DNA from: Macrobrachium rosenbergii
Lineage: Eukaryota; Arthropoda; Malacostraca; Decapoda; Palaemonidae
Assembly (NCBI RefSeq): GCF_040412425.1
Contig: NC_089792.1
Span: 19,357,090-19,421,089, forward strand
Direction of reading: 5' to 3'
Length of the DNA: 64,000 bases
The translations under genes and the position numbers were made by a program. A model generated the notes under the pieces. The model was not told the DNA's origin, searched no databases, and worked only from the letters and a program-made list of their open reading frames with translations. Below, piece after piece: positions 11,351 through 22,105 of the stretch. Each line of letters opens with the position of its first letter. Within the stretch, counting starts at the first letter, position 1.

Positions 11351-11469
11351 AAATCCTAGATATATTTTTTTTCCGGGATGAACCCCTGTTCTACCAGTTA
11401 ACATTCTGATTTTTCGTTAGAGAGCGTTGTTAAAGGTGAAGACTAAGTTAAAATAGAATCTTTAAGAGG

Positions 11470-11815
11470 ATTCTGTTAAGAATCTCGAATTTAATTCTGG
11501 CATCTACATTATTCCCTATAAAGACTGTCCCCAAGTCTACGCTCAGGGAAGACTGGAAGAGTTTGCTCTGTCAGATTAGCCGAGCATAAAAATACATATA
11601 GGACCGGTGCCAGTAGCTGTCCCTTCGCTAACCACTGTCTTGATATAGACCATCAAAATTCTTTTGAAAGACAAAAATTATCTTCAAGAGGCATATACCA
11701 ATACAAAAAGATATTGCATAGGGACATTCATCAGGCAGTTGGATACTTTGCAAGGAAACAAGGTCTTTACCTCTAAAGACATTTTCACAGATTGCTTAAT
11801 TATGCTAGACAGCCG
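11470..11815 (+). pseudogene. Penelope-like retroelement fossil (GIY-YIG and C-terminus)
   Basis: The plus strand, with frameshifts, reads NSGIYIIPYKDCPQVY, then TGRVCSVRLAEHKNTYRTGA, CPFANHCLDIDHQNSFE, and in another frame RQLDTLQGNKVFTSKDIFTD. This is the conserved order of the GIY-YIG endonuclease of Penelope-like elements: G-(I/V)-Y-x-I-P-C-x-D-C, Y-(I/V)-G-Q-T-G-R-x-L-x-x-R-L-x-E-H-K, then H-x-x-D-x-x-H and a conserved tail. The second Cys-side residue has changed (IPC to IPY) and a few bases are disturbed between VY and TGR, so the GQ of YIGQTGR is lost. No reverse transcriptase is visible upstream. It lies 4.5 kb from the other Penelope fossil, in the opposite orientation, and the two differ enough to be separate subfamilies. 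Confidence 0.75.
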
Positions 11816-12339
11816 ATCTGCAATTAAATATTTTAGAGGAAATTTCACTTTCGGCCAGTAAACGACTTAATTATACAACAAGAAGACGCCTTCAAGAAAT
11901 GATGATGTTCAAGGAAGGCCCCCGGACTGACACTTTCCTTTTTAATTGCTCTTTTGAAAATTTTTTTTATTTCTTATTCCTTTGTAAACACTTCGTAATT
12001 ATTGCTTAGTACAGGTGAAGAGGACCTTAGTGAAGGTCGAAGGTTCCTCTTTATTAATTATTCACTTAAACAAGGGTGTATGCTGTGGCTTTTTTCTTAC
12101 CCGTTATGAAATTTATATGAAAAATGAATTGGCTTGTCTCACAAAACTTCTTCTGTATGTTGGACCAGATCATAAACCTGTTTTCTGTCGTTTCTCAGAG
12201 AATCATATTTAATAACTCCTACTGTGATATAATTGCTGTAGAAAAAATACTTCATAAACTTAAAATTTCAGTTTTTCTGTTTTTTAATGTATTCATAAAA
12301 TTTTTCATGCCTGTTTAGGATGATTATGTTTTGTTTCCT
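11816..12339. other. Intergenic sequence, nothing recognised
   Basis: About 520 bp of AT-rich sequence following the Penelope fossil. It may include its degraded 3' end. Confidence 0.4.
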
Positions 12340-13190
12340 ACTCCAGTCGAAGGTAGATCCTTCCTGTTGCTGTTGAAAATTTGTACGAGAAGTTATTTCA
12401 TGTAGTTCAAATTCCGTGTGGAATATCGATTTCTTAATGGTTGAAATTCTGAAAAGAAAATTACCTCCTAAAATAGTCTTTCTCTGTTGAAATTCTATTG
12501 GTTATCCGTGTCTTACCAGTTGAATGGTATGAAATAGATATCCAACGGTGAGATCCTTTCTTATTGATCGGAAAATCCATGGATAACATTCCCTCCTTAT
12601 TTTGTGTTATTTGAAGTTCAGACACCTTATTTTTATGTTTTATCTGCTTAAGTTATCTGGTAAATAAGAAAACTACTTACTGTATTCGAAATCTGTACTG
12701 CACTGCTGATGCCTATGCTCTTTCGGTTATAGATGAATTTACTTACTTATAAATAAGAACTAGTTTTACTTTTAAATAACCTTGAAATCGATCCTGATTG
12801 CAGTTTTCAGATAGCTTAATCGTGGTTACCGAATTTTATGGCCAATATCCCCCTGTCTAAAGTAGCTAAACTCTTCCTCTGTAGCTGGAATTCATTACGA
12901 ATTTTCGTCTTTAGTATGAATTAGTTTGGGATGGTCCTCTTTAGCTGGAATTCCGTTGGACATTTCTCTATCGTTGGTTTTCATTACTTTTGACTTGTAG
13001 CTCTAGAATTTCACATGCTGTTCCTTTCTTTTGATGAATTTTCTGAAGACTTTTCTTCTGGTTGGAAATCCATAGGCTGCCTCTTTATTTGAAATTCTTT
13101 AGGATTCTTCTTCTTTAGTTGAAATTCCTTGGGACCTCCTCTTTAGTTGATATTCTTTAGGACGCTTCTTTAGTGAAAAAGACCTAGGAG
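12340..13190. repeat. Degenerate short-period tandem repeat (about 33-bp theme)
   Basis: Variants of 'CTCTTTAGTTGAAATTC(C/T)TT(G/A)GGAC' recur through this block: near 12895, 12940, 13085-13110 and 13140-13170 most clearly, with weaker forms back to about 12430. The right end shows spacing of roughly 30-35 bp; the left end has decayed. Confidence 0.5.
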
Positions 13191-13926
13191 GTCTTTTGTA
13201 AAGTAGTGTTTTGGTATTTAATGAACCAGTAATTGCTAAAATTCTTAACTGGTCTTTTCTGATTTGGAGGAGTTTTTCTTGGCTGACCCATATGGTATAG
13301 TTAGAAGTGGAAAGTCATCGGAGATTAATTTATTGCCTGTTAAATTCATCAGGACTTTTGAGTTTATTTTCCCCGTACTTCGTCAATTTTTCCTCACCAG
13401 TACGTTTAGTCTAACACACAGGACACACACAATCACCTTCAACCTAGCACACACTGTTAAATATTCCTTTAAGAATATCTTTATATTATTTGAATTTTAG
13501 TACGCCTATGTACTTTCAATGTAATTTTCCAACATTAAGCATTTTTTTCTATAAGGAGTGGTGGTTATCGAGAAAGGCCAAGATAACAGTCACTGTCACA
13601 TTCAGACTTACTACGAAATGATGGATGAATCCATTGTGTTGAAAGCATCCAGAACACTGGCTGCTTCATACATCTAAACTAAAAGCTCACCTATAGTTTG
13701 TTAAACCTCTGTACCCACACTACACTATTTATTATGTTACACGATTTTTCTCTCTTTTTGAAACACGAAGCCCCTTCCTTTCAAAAATATAGCTTCTTCA
13801 CACCGTGTATGTAGGTCTGCTTATTCTCCTTTCTGAACACTCGCAGTGCACCTAAATTGTAACTGTTCTCAGTAACTTATCAGCCTCCATTGTTTGTGAC
13901 TAAATGGCAGCTCTACCTGTTAGAAC

Positions 13927-13929
<3 letters not shown>
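13191..13929. other. Intergenic sequence containing one member of a diverged repeat trio
   Basis: The stretch 13590-13730 resembles 19795-19990 (shared GGCTGCTTCATACA, CCTATAGTTTG) and more weakly 53045-53190. Nothing else is recognised. Confidence 0.35.
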
Positions 13930-13974
<45 letters not shown>

Positions 13975-14224
13975 TATATAAATATATTTCTATATATGTA
14001 TATATAAATATATATTTATATATATATATTATATATATATATGCCAACATCTATTTAAGATCTTATATATAGCTGTTATTTGTGTGTGTGTGTGAAACAA
14101 ATTCTTAGATTTTTATTTTTTCCATGTGAAATAGCTATTATGTATCTATTTCTATATCTATCTATCTGTCTAAATATATATTATTTATATTATATATTTA
14201 TATATATATTTATAGATAGATAGA
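13930..14224. repeat. Imperfect (AT)n region with ATCT and GATA runs
   Basis: TA array 13930-14042, a short GT run near 14081, then mixed TATC and TATA repeats to a GATAGATAG end at 14224. Confidence 0.9.
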
Positions 14225-14959
14225 AGATAAAATGCTCCTCATTATGAAAAACCTAAAAGATACTGAGACTTTAGAAGTTTAGACTTTTATTCTAAAGTCA
14301 GTTTCAGAATGGTACTAAACAGTTTTAAGAATACAATTTACGCAAGAAAGCAATAAGGTTTACCGGCCCAGTAATAAAATGTTAACAAGCTACTCAAGTA
14401 TGCTATCATATTCTTCAAAGCAACACATTCTTAGTGGAAATATGCAGGCATTAAAATATCCGACAGCATGTTTTACATTCGATTCATCAAGAATAAAACA
14501 TTCAGTTATTCGTCCATCTTAAGAAGACCATCGCTGAAGTTCATGTGTCTAAAAGCATTAATGAGGCATCGTTCAGCTAGTAATCTGTTATGAATTGGAG
14601 AACTTTTAAATACTACTCTAGCTGAATTCCAGTCGGTAGGGCGGTCAAAATCTTCTAACCTGTGCGAAGAAGTTAAAGTTGGTAAATGAGACTGAGTCTA
14701 AAATTGTTCTGACCTAGTGAAACCTCACGATACTCTTTCAGTTCGTGGCATTGTTTACTTATGTCAAAGATGCAGGCAGTGCAATGGAAGTTTGAGGAAT
14801 TAATGGTGAGATATTCAACACTGTTGCATCATTAGCATGAATATGCCGTATAGCAACACTAATGCTTTTCAATCTTGACAGCTACTTTGAGGTGTCATTT
14901 AGGGAAAAAATTTTTTCTAATGCAGTGCAATGACCTCAGCCACTGGCAGTGCAATGAAC
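14225..14959. other. Intergenic sequence, nothing recognised
   Basis: About 730 bp. A GCAGTGCAATG motif recurs near 14775, 14925 and 14947, but no repeat unit can be defined. Confidence 0.4.
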
Positions 14960-14989
14960 AGCAGCAGTGCCATTCCTCAGCTACCTAAC

Positions 14990-15256
14990 AAAATCTAGGC
15001 CTCTAAGTGGAACAAACAGAATCACTAGTTGCTGGTCTGAATGTTGGTACTCTATACAAGCCAGAGAAGGTCAGCTTTCCATCATTGCAGATTCATCAAT
15101 GATGGATGGAGAGGCGCTTCCAACCATCACATCTGGTGATGAAATCCCAGAATTACGGGTCAGATGCCACAAATGTGGTGTTTAACATCTGAGCTGTTTG
15201 TTGAAGAATAGTGAAAAAGTTGTGGTAGTATTGACATATCTGTACTGCAGCTTCAC

Positions 15257-15325
<69 letters not shown>

Positions 15326-15760
15326 GAGTTGAAGGATATCTGGCATCAATATGGAACTGGTGAAAAATGCTGCATATTGCCACTACATGAAATTGTCTTT
15401 AAATGGGATGCTCCATTTGCCAAGGTGGCATGCAAGACTAATATCTTCATAGACAGTAAATATATGAACAAGATTGGTAGCAAGTATGAAGAATTGTTCT
15501 GTGATCCAACTTAGTGCCTTACCAGCCTTGGTGAGACATATTTTACCTGAGGAAGATGTTGCAGTGGCTGAAAAGTTTTGGTATCGTCATGTCAACAACA
15601 GTGACTGGATTAGGACACCCCTCTGTATGTGCATATTGCAGTCCCCACCTACTAGCAGTATTATCAGAAGTCATAGCAGCCGTGTGGCCTACATCTTGTT
15701 AACTATGCACATCATCTGGCAAGAGTTCATGGATCAGAGTCACGATTAGTGTCTGTCAAT
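14990..15760 (+). pseudogene. Decayed copy of an uncharacterised invertebrate protein family
   Basis: Broken plus-strand frames align, from memory, with a large uncharacterised protein family that recurs in many invertebrate genomes, often in repeats. In order: EALPTITSGDEIPELR (about 15110-15160; the family has a T-S-N-H-E-E-A-D-T-R segment here), KNSEKVVVVLTYLY (about 15203-15244; family D-T-D-V-hydrophobic-V-L), WHQYGTGEKCCILPLHEIVF (15340-15400; family L-W-x-x-(Y/F)-G-x-G-K...P-x-H-E-I), EEDVAVAEKFWYRHVNN (15549-15600) and PPTSSIIRSHSSRVAYI (15640-15690). The family's H-A-L-T-G-C-D core is degraded to a segment with KTNIFIDS. A (CA)n array has expanded inside the former reading frame, and stops and frameshifts are present. 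The function of the family is unknown to me. Confidence 0.5.
15261..15323. repeat. (CA)n microsatellite inside a fossil coding region
   Basis: 63-bp CA array lying between two aligned blocks of the decayed protein-coding copy. Confidence 0.97.
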
Positions 15761-15999
15761 GGGAGAAAAAATTTGGAACTTCTCCACCATCCAAGAGGCC
15801 TGAGGTCTTCCTGTATCATTCATGTTTGTAGGCTGTTATGGAAATGTAACACTACAGTAGGTGCTTGGATATTCGGCTTTGCGAGTGGATTTATATAATT
15901 TTCTTGTGGGAATAATGGCAGCTTTTCCTGTACAGAACCAGAAGTTCTCAAAGGTGTGTGGTTTTCCTGGTAAATAAGTTCCTATTAAATTACTTTACA

Positions 16000-16266
16000 T
16001 TATGTGCAAATGGTACTTTTTCTATGTTTGTGCCTTGAACTTATTTGTGTTTTTGGCCATTTTAACTTATTTCTTGCCAACATCTTTTTAAGATCTTTAA
16101 TAGCTGACCTCATTTGCAATGCACTGCTTTGAAACAAATTAGGTGAGATTAGATATTGTCTCCAGAACCCATAAATAGTATTGTATGTTGCTGTAGCTAT
16201 AATTATAAAGAAAGTCAATATCTGCCCCACGTATGCAGCCTTCATCTTTAATTCCAAGGCCAACAT
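16000..16266 (-). pseudogene. Open minus-strand segment, unknown, 88 codons
   Basis: The minus strand reads MLALELKMKAAYVGQILTFF, then a hydrophobic stretch and a basic tail (ARNKLKWPKTQISSRHKHRK). The frame extends upstream without a Met (FWDNESISIVTSVFNS). A single hydrophobic stretch (residues 12-29) could be a membrane segment. No family is recognised. It could be the decayed 3' part of whatever is encoded at 16761-16517 on the same strand, across the poly-A/T run. Confidence 0.2.
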
Positions 16267-16485
16267 GCTGTTAAATACAGAAGTAACAATAGAAATGGAT
16301 TCATTATCCCAGAAAACCTAGAAAATGAGGTAATGCGCACTACCCTAGCCCTGTTTTTTTATCAGAGTTTTTTTAATCCCATTCCTTTAGCCAAAGGAGC
16401 TGAAATCAAGGATGACTTTGCTGCTCTGTCCTGTACACTAAAGTCTACATCCATGAGTAGCCATTCTTTTGTAATTGAGAAAGGC

Positions 16486-16488
<3 letters not shown>

Positions 16489-16516
<28 letters not shown>
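16489..16516. repeat. (T)28 run
   Basis: 28-base T run. On the minus strand it is an A run that begins immediately after the stop codon of the open segment at 16761-16516. Confidence 0.97.
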
Positions 16517-16761
16517 CAAAGATTTTTAGTTTCATAATAACCGTCTGAGCAAGTAACCCCTAAAACCGACTCATTCATTTTAGTATTTGGAACAATTGTG
16601 ATGCGTTCCCCATTGTAGAAGATGAATAGCTGCTTCATATCACAAGTTTGAAGGATACTTTTCTTCAAGAATTCACCTTCTCTTAAGAGGCTAATAGTGA
16701 ATTCACCATCCCTTAATGTACAGGATTCTTCCCCGGTGAGTAACAGATCAATAAATGTCAA
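16516..16761 (-). pseudogene. Open minus-strand segment, unknown, ending at an A run
   Basis: The frame reads MTFIDLLLTGEESCTLRDGE, then LLREGEFLKKSILQTCDMKQ, LFIFYNGERITIVPNTKMNE and SVLGVTCSDGYYETKNL, then TGA followed directly by about 28 A residues. Its mixed composition is protein-like rather than low-complexity. I do not recognise a family. A stop codon running straight into an A run resembles a retrotransposed 3' end, but no poly(A) signal precedes it. Homopolymer expansion inside an older coding region is an alternative, since the minus frame downstream (EWLLMDVDFSVQDRAAK) also looks protein-like. Confidence 0.3.
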
Positions 16762-17468
16762 GTCATGAGAGAACAGGAAACGCTCATGTTAGTGATGACT
16801 CGTTTAACTACTGCTGGTATTTTGGAAAGAAGGATCCATCCCTTCAGTTAAGCTAACTGTTCTGCCGTTTATTTTTCATATTCGCATTTCTGTCTCACCG
16901 ATTATCTTACACCACATATTATATTTTCCAAACGGTTCATCTTAGCCTCTTCAACCTTTTCCTTCATTCTTATTCATAATGGAAAGAGGTTCAACAATCC
17001 TTTCAAATATTACTACCCTTTTTTCCTCTTGATTTATCACTTCACGATTTCCTGTTTTAGAAGTAGTTTTTCTTCTTTTTCTCTTAACGTGAACGGTTGT
17101 CGGACATCATGACTTTAGATGCTTCATCTGCAGTGTCCTGTAACGCTTAATGACATTGCATCTGCGCAACAAAAGTGCTCTTCAGATTGGTTACCTATGA
17201 AAATTAGAAGGAGACTACGAAAAACCCATTGAAAAAGGAAAATTCTTTCTATACGGTAGTTTGGCCATACACGTCTTTTGTTTACACAGATCGATGGCAG
17301 GTAACAACGTTTACTCTTCTCATGAAACTCGATCGACCTGAAATGTTTGCACAGAGGAAGGTATTCTCCAGTTGCTCTGGTTCGCTATAGCATAAAGTTG
17401 GAGTTTTTTGAAGAGTTTTTTTTTATATTTTGCTCTTAGTCGACTTGTGTTCAAAAAGTTGAGCAAAT

Positions 17469-17471
<3 letters not shown>
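16762..17471. other. Intergenic sequence, nothing recognised
   Basis: About 700 bp; no repeat or exon signal supported. Confidence 0.4.

Positions 17472-17534
<63 letters not shown>
17472..17534. repeat. (CT)n microsatellite
   Basis: 63-bp CT array. Confidence 0.98.
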
Positions 17535-17536
<2 letters not shown>

Positions 17537-18187
17537 TGCGTGACTCAAAGGACTTCAGTGAAATTCTGCCATTCATGTCGTTGTTGTGCTTTGTCTTCTA
17601 CAAATCTCCACTCTTCTACTGCCTCCCTTCTCACAACTCCCGTAGTTCTCATCGAGGTGGCTCTGGGTCCTCCAATTTTCTGGTACCCAAAGCCGCCCAG
17701 CTACACTGACACATACGGTTTTCCCATGTTTGTGCAGAGGACAGGCACAGGCTATCCCCATCTACCTTCATCCTTATCACATTTAGATATAGAGCATTTG
17801 TAATTTCAATCGGTATCATTGCTATGGTTTTCCTACCATGTGGTTCATTATATTCGTGTAAAAGCTCTATTTTCAAATCAATTCAACAAAATTAACTTTT
17901 GGGACAGGAAAAAACTCGTTTAACCGACAAGTACTGTCGAGATGTCAGGGTAAAGTATCACACATGTGAGAAATAACTGTAAAACACTGAAAACTCGTAG
18001 ATTCAGATTTTTTTCATGTATACGAGTATAATTTATTCTCAGCCTTCTGTTGGATGCCCTTGTTTATTGCGAAGATATTGTTACAAATGGAATTCGTCAC
18101 ATGAAGTCGACATTTCTTGAAAGTTCGATTTACGAAAAGGAACAATAATCACAAATGTTTTTAATAGGATTACTACAAAGGAAGTGA
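17535..18187. other. Possible dispersed repeat (17550-17890), unassigned
   Basis: The stretch 17550-17890 (containing GGCTCTGGGTCCTCCAAT, TTTGTGCAGAGGACAGGCAC, CATGTGGTTCATTATATTCG) has a less AT-rich composition, and its phrases look like a dispersed decapod repeat. No second copy is present in the window to prove it. Confidence 0.3.
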
Positions 18188-18196
18188 TTATTATTA

Positions 18197-18255
<59 letters not shown>
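18188..18255. repeat. (ATT)n microsatellite
   Basis: About 68-bp trinucleotide array with one early interruption. Confidence 0.97.
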
Positions 18256-18256
<1 letters not shown>

Positions 18257-18965
18257 GTTGCTTTTAATGTAGTGCTTTTGGTGTTGTAAATGACTTTTTG
18301 ATATTACTGTCATTCGTCGTCGTCGTCATCATCGTAGCAGAGGACGTGGTGTTGTAATTGTTGTTATTACTCTTGTTAATTGGAGTTAAATTGGTCCATC
18401 CACAGTGGGTCTTTCCCATTAGAGCCCTTGTCACCAACATTTCCCTGAATAGCCAACATTATTCATCAACAGGATCCCTCTCCTTAAATTGTTACTTTCG
18501 CTCATCGTTGACACCCCTTTTCAATTGGAAGTCGCACGTGTTTTTCCCAGAGTCCCCTCGCTTTGACTGTTGATTGAATATCACACCGTAATTGAAATTC
18601 TTATTGGGTCTATTTTGCTCCTTTGTCCGACATGGTGAAGATCTCTTACCTTCATGTTTTTTTTTTTTCTGAGGTCATTTGTCCTAAAATTCTCACTACT
18701 TTTAGTTTAACAGTAATTATAGAAAATCGCTTTCAAATGTTTTGGAAAGATACAGATAGCCCGGAAGTACATTGCCGTCAAATTTATAAGAATATCCTGA
18801 TGAATGTTCTGTCAGTTTAATAAGAAGAATTTTAGGCCTTCATGGGTAAATTCTGGGATAGCTGACAGGCAGTATCCTCGCAGAAACTTAAAAAGGCAAA
18901 CGTAGTTTGCTCAGTTACATATTTCTCATTTCCTTGGAAGTTTTGGTTTACACACTTACACGAAC

Positions 18966-18967
<2 letters not shown>
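18256..18967. other. Intergenic sequence, nothing recognised
   Basis: About 710 bp. A short CGT trinucleotide run (18312-18326) is the only local pattern. Confidence 0.4.

Positions 18968-19018
<51 letters not shown>
18968..19018. repeat. (TA)n microsatellite
   Basis: About 50-bp TA array. Confidence 0.97.
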
Positions 19019-19019
<1 letters not shown>

Positions 19020-19140
19020 ATGCCCTGTTAACAAGGTCAGATATGGTCATAACCTCCTTCTACATCTGTTTTAAGAACAATGTCATATCATTTTATATCT
19101 CTAAGATTCTCCGGTAGCAACGACCAGTACAAGGTTAGCG

Positions 19141-19142
<2 letters not shown>

Positions 19143-19203
<61 letters not shown>
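19143..19203. repeat. (CT)n microsatellite
   Basis: 61-bp CT array. Confidence 0.98.
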
Positions 19204-19206
<3 letters not shown>

Positions 19207-19423
19207 ATCTTAGTCACAATCTGAACTAAGGAAGAACAGCAAACACATGACTACCAAAAAATATAATTTATTCATTAATCTAACATGGCAAGTGGTTTGA
19301 TTTAAATCAAAATGAAATGGGAATATCGGCGTCCCAGAATTGGTACCCTCAAAATAACCAAGTAAGATATCATGGTACCATTAACTCCACTAAGTCAGTC
19401 TCAGCATATAAGTTAATAAAAAA

Positions 19424-19733
<310 letters not shown>

Positions 19734-19734
<1 letters not shown>

Positions 19735-20232
19735 CTTGTCGTCATTAAGCCGTTTTCACTATCAAGAGGTGGCCCAAGGAAAAGAATGCGTAGTGATCAC
19801 TGGTACATTTACGCCCAAACTTCTGAATCGTGGATGAACCCCCGTACAGAAAACTTCCACATTGTTAGCTGCTTCATACACCAGCAGTTTGTCGAACCGC
19901 CTTGCATACCTATGCCACTCGCCTATAGTTGAATGTCTTACATTCAAATGTCAACGGCTAGCCAAACCTTCGATGCATCCTTTGAGTTTCACATTCCCGC
20001 TTGCTGAATGATCAGCGTATGATATACGCAATTTATATATTATATAAATATCCTATGCATATTACGTTTTGGTATTCAGTGTTTGCTGATAATAAAACCT
20101 ATATTTGGTGGGGAACCATAATTATTTCGTATTCTTTAAATGTTTTTACCTGCACTCTTCCTATTACAGAAGGAAGATAAACAGTAATTTCATGCCAGAT
20201 TCAAACATTGAAAAAGGAATTTATATATATAG

Positions 20233-20235
<3 letters not shown>
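19734..20235. other. Intergenic sequence containing one member of a diverged repeat trio
   Basis: The segment 19795-19990 (AAACTTCTGAATCGTGG, AACTTCCACATTGTTAGCTG, CTTCATACACCAGCAG) resembles 13590-13730 and 53045-53190 in the same orientation. It looks like a dispersed repeat rather than a gene. Confidence 0.4.

Positions 20236-20321
<86 letters not shown>
20236..20321. repeat. (TA)n microsatellite
   Basis: 86-bp TA array. Confidence 0.97.
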
Positions 20322-20327
<6 letters not shown>

Positions 20328-20705
20328 GTACGTATTTTTGTGTGATTGCTCTGCATATTGCAAATAAGGCTTTACAAGAGCGGGACTAATTATATAGAGG
20401 AATAGCAAAATTTGTTTTCCTATTTTTCCCATTAAAAATATAAATAGACCTCATTTCAAGCTCTAAATTAAAAAGAAGCCCGTTTCCAGCGAGCATTGTC
20501 TGACAGGGCCACGTGTCTTTCATGGAGGCAATATCGTTCCTATTGAAGTATTGCCTCGAAAATTTTATGATCTCGCGTGAGAAGCAGGATCGAAAAACCC
20601 CGATATGAGATCCGACAGACTGGAACTTCATCTTTTCCAGGCGAGAATGAAATGTTTTTAGTGCATATGGAAGGAGACCCTGGAAAAACGAATATACATT
20701 TAGGA

Positions 20706-20708
<3 letters not shown>
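20322..20708. other. Intergenic sequence, nothing recognised
   Basis: About 390 bp. A small hairpin AGGCAATA...TATTGCCT sits at about 20526-20553. Confidence 0.4.

Positions 20709-20770
<62 letters not shown>
20709..20770. repeat. (CT)n microsatellite
   Basis: 62-bp CT array. Confidence 0.98.
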
Positions 20771-20774
<4 letters not shown>

Positions 20775-21007
20775 TGTAAATACTTCCTTTTATTCTGGGA
20801 CTCTTGGTAATGAATTGGATTAATTTATATTTGTTTACAGTTCATGCGCGAATTAAGTTAATTTGCTTGAAAAAAACAGTAAAGGCAGTGTCTCGAAAAT
20901 TTCAGCCAGACAACTGTTTTTCCCAGAAATTTTAATATTCTTGTGTACTGCTTCCTTCCAAAGGAGGCAAGATTTCAAAGGTAGCGTTAATATACGAGAG
21001 AGAGTGA

Positions 21008-21230
21008 ATGGATACGCGTGGAAGCAGTCGTGAGAAGCGAGTGATGCCTCTTTTATTGCTGAATGTGTATGTGCATGAAGTGGAAATGGATTTCAATGAA
21101 AGGGCAGAAAATCAATGCATGATTTTAGGATGTGAATGCGAGTGGAAGGTGAAAAGGTTGGAGCTTGCTGGTCCTCTAGTTTCAAGTGAAGATAATGAGC
21201 AAAATTGAAGAGGCAAGTGAAAGGAGATGA
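21008..21230 (+). pseudogene. LINE reverse-transcriptase fragment (decayed)
   Basis: The frame 21008-21208 reads REKRVMPLLLLNVYVHEVEM, then DFNERAENQCMILGCECEWK and VKRLELAGPLVSSEDNEQN. It matches the conserved LINE RT block that normally runs 'Q-G-C-x-M-S-P-x-L-F-N-x-Y-M-(D)-x-V...N-x-R-(A)...G-C-E-x-x...L-L-F-A-D-D-T-x-L-(V)-A-D-S-E'. The catalytic FADD has become LAGP, so the copy is dead. About 500 bp separate it from the candidate exon at 21707. Confidence 0.65.
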
Positions 21231-21706
21231 AATTGATTAATTGATTTTGCTCAGCACTCGTGACGTGTATGGGGATGAAAAGGTTTGGACTACAGATGGG
21301 AGTGAATACAGGCAATTAGTCAGTCATTAATAACCGGCTACAAAATAAAGCTTTCTATTCATAAACATAATACCTTACGTTACTCGACCTGCTAAGCAAT
21401 ATAAACACGAAAACACTCATGTAGAGCGACACTGTTCAGTTTGCAATTCAAAATACTCTACGAGGGCAGTGTTTAAGCATGAGTGCAAGGATTAGTAAAC
21501 TCCATTTACAAACTTTTATACGAAATGCCTTTGAAGATGTTCTGCTTCTTACACCCAATTTAACTTCGACAACACTCGTTCAATGAAATTACAACCCTTG
21601 TTCATCTAAATACCTTCTCTTTAGAAAGTATATAAGTATATCACTTATTTTTTGGGTCGCTGCAGCTTCACATGGGATCTTCTTGAACCAGTGGTTGGCT
21701 TTTTAG
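21231..21706. other. Intergenic or intronic sequence before the candidate exon
   Basis: AT-rich, with no repeat recognised. If the exon at 21707 is real this is its upstream intron. Confidence 0.35.
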
Positions 21707-21911
21707 CATAAGTGGCAGTGCAGAACGACGATATGTTTCACTTGAAGATTATGGTTTAGGAAGTTCACCTCGCGTGCCAAGGACAGTATACAAATCAGCT
21801 GATCGCAACGGAAAAGCAGTCTTTACAGTATCCAAACGAGGTAAACCGATTGGCTACACTTCTCGCGGTGTTAATTGCACATGCAGTGCTGTAGTCTCTG
21901 GTTTGTTCTAA
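21707..21911 (+). CDS. Candidate terminal coding exon, about 68 codons, unknown protein
   Basis: The segment follows an acceptor-like TTGGCTTTTTAG (ending 21706). It stays open to TAA at 21909-21911 and is followed by AATAAA at 21935-21940. The translation after one leading base begins ISGSAERRYVSLEDYGLGSS, continues PRVPRTVYKSADRNGKAVFT, VSKRGKPIGYTSRGVN, and ends CTCSAVVSGLF. The composition is mixed and hydrophilic with a basic middle (KRGK) and a C-x-C near the end, unlike the low-complexity frames elsewhere here. In-frame sequence reaches a stop about 22 bp upstream of the acceptor and has no Met, so an upstream exon is required. I do not recognise the family. The polypyrimidine tract is modest, which lowers confidence. 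Confidence 0.45.
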
Positions 21912-21934
21912 GTCTGTATACCACAAGTCTCAAA

Positions 21935-21940
21935 AATAAA
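21935..21940 (+). promoter_or_regulatory. Poly(A) signal for the candidate exon
   Basis: AATAAA 24 bp after the TAA stop at 21911. The short 3' UTR is plausible but not proof. Confidence 0.4.
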
Positions 21941-21984
21941 ACATTAACTTTGGCTTTCTCTTCGAAATGCTTTTAATTTCAGCC

Positions 21985-22105
21985 ACTGGCCATGTGTCAT
22001 AGGCATTGGGACCTGTCCCCCACTGGCTGTCGGCCTAAGAAACAGATCAGCGCCTGCCCTATGAGCCTACAGAGGCCCAGGAAGACTTTAACTTAACATA
22101 CGTTA
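21985..22105. repeat. Probable dispersed repeat segment
   Basis: This less AT-rich segment contains CATAGGCATTGGGACCTGTC, TGTCGGCCTAAGAAACAGAT and CAGCGCCTGCCCTATGAGCC, and ends CAGGAAGACTTTAACTTAAC. I recall these phrases from decapod repeats. There is no second copy in the window. Confidence 0.4.

Noticed and set aside
13930..14224. Telomere-like or centromeric satellite
   Set aside because: Only mixed TA, TATC and GATA simple repeats; no TTAGG arrays or long satellite units.
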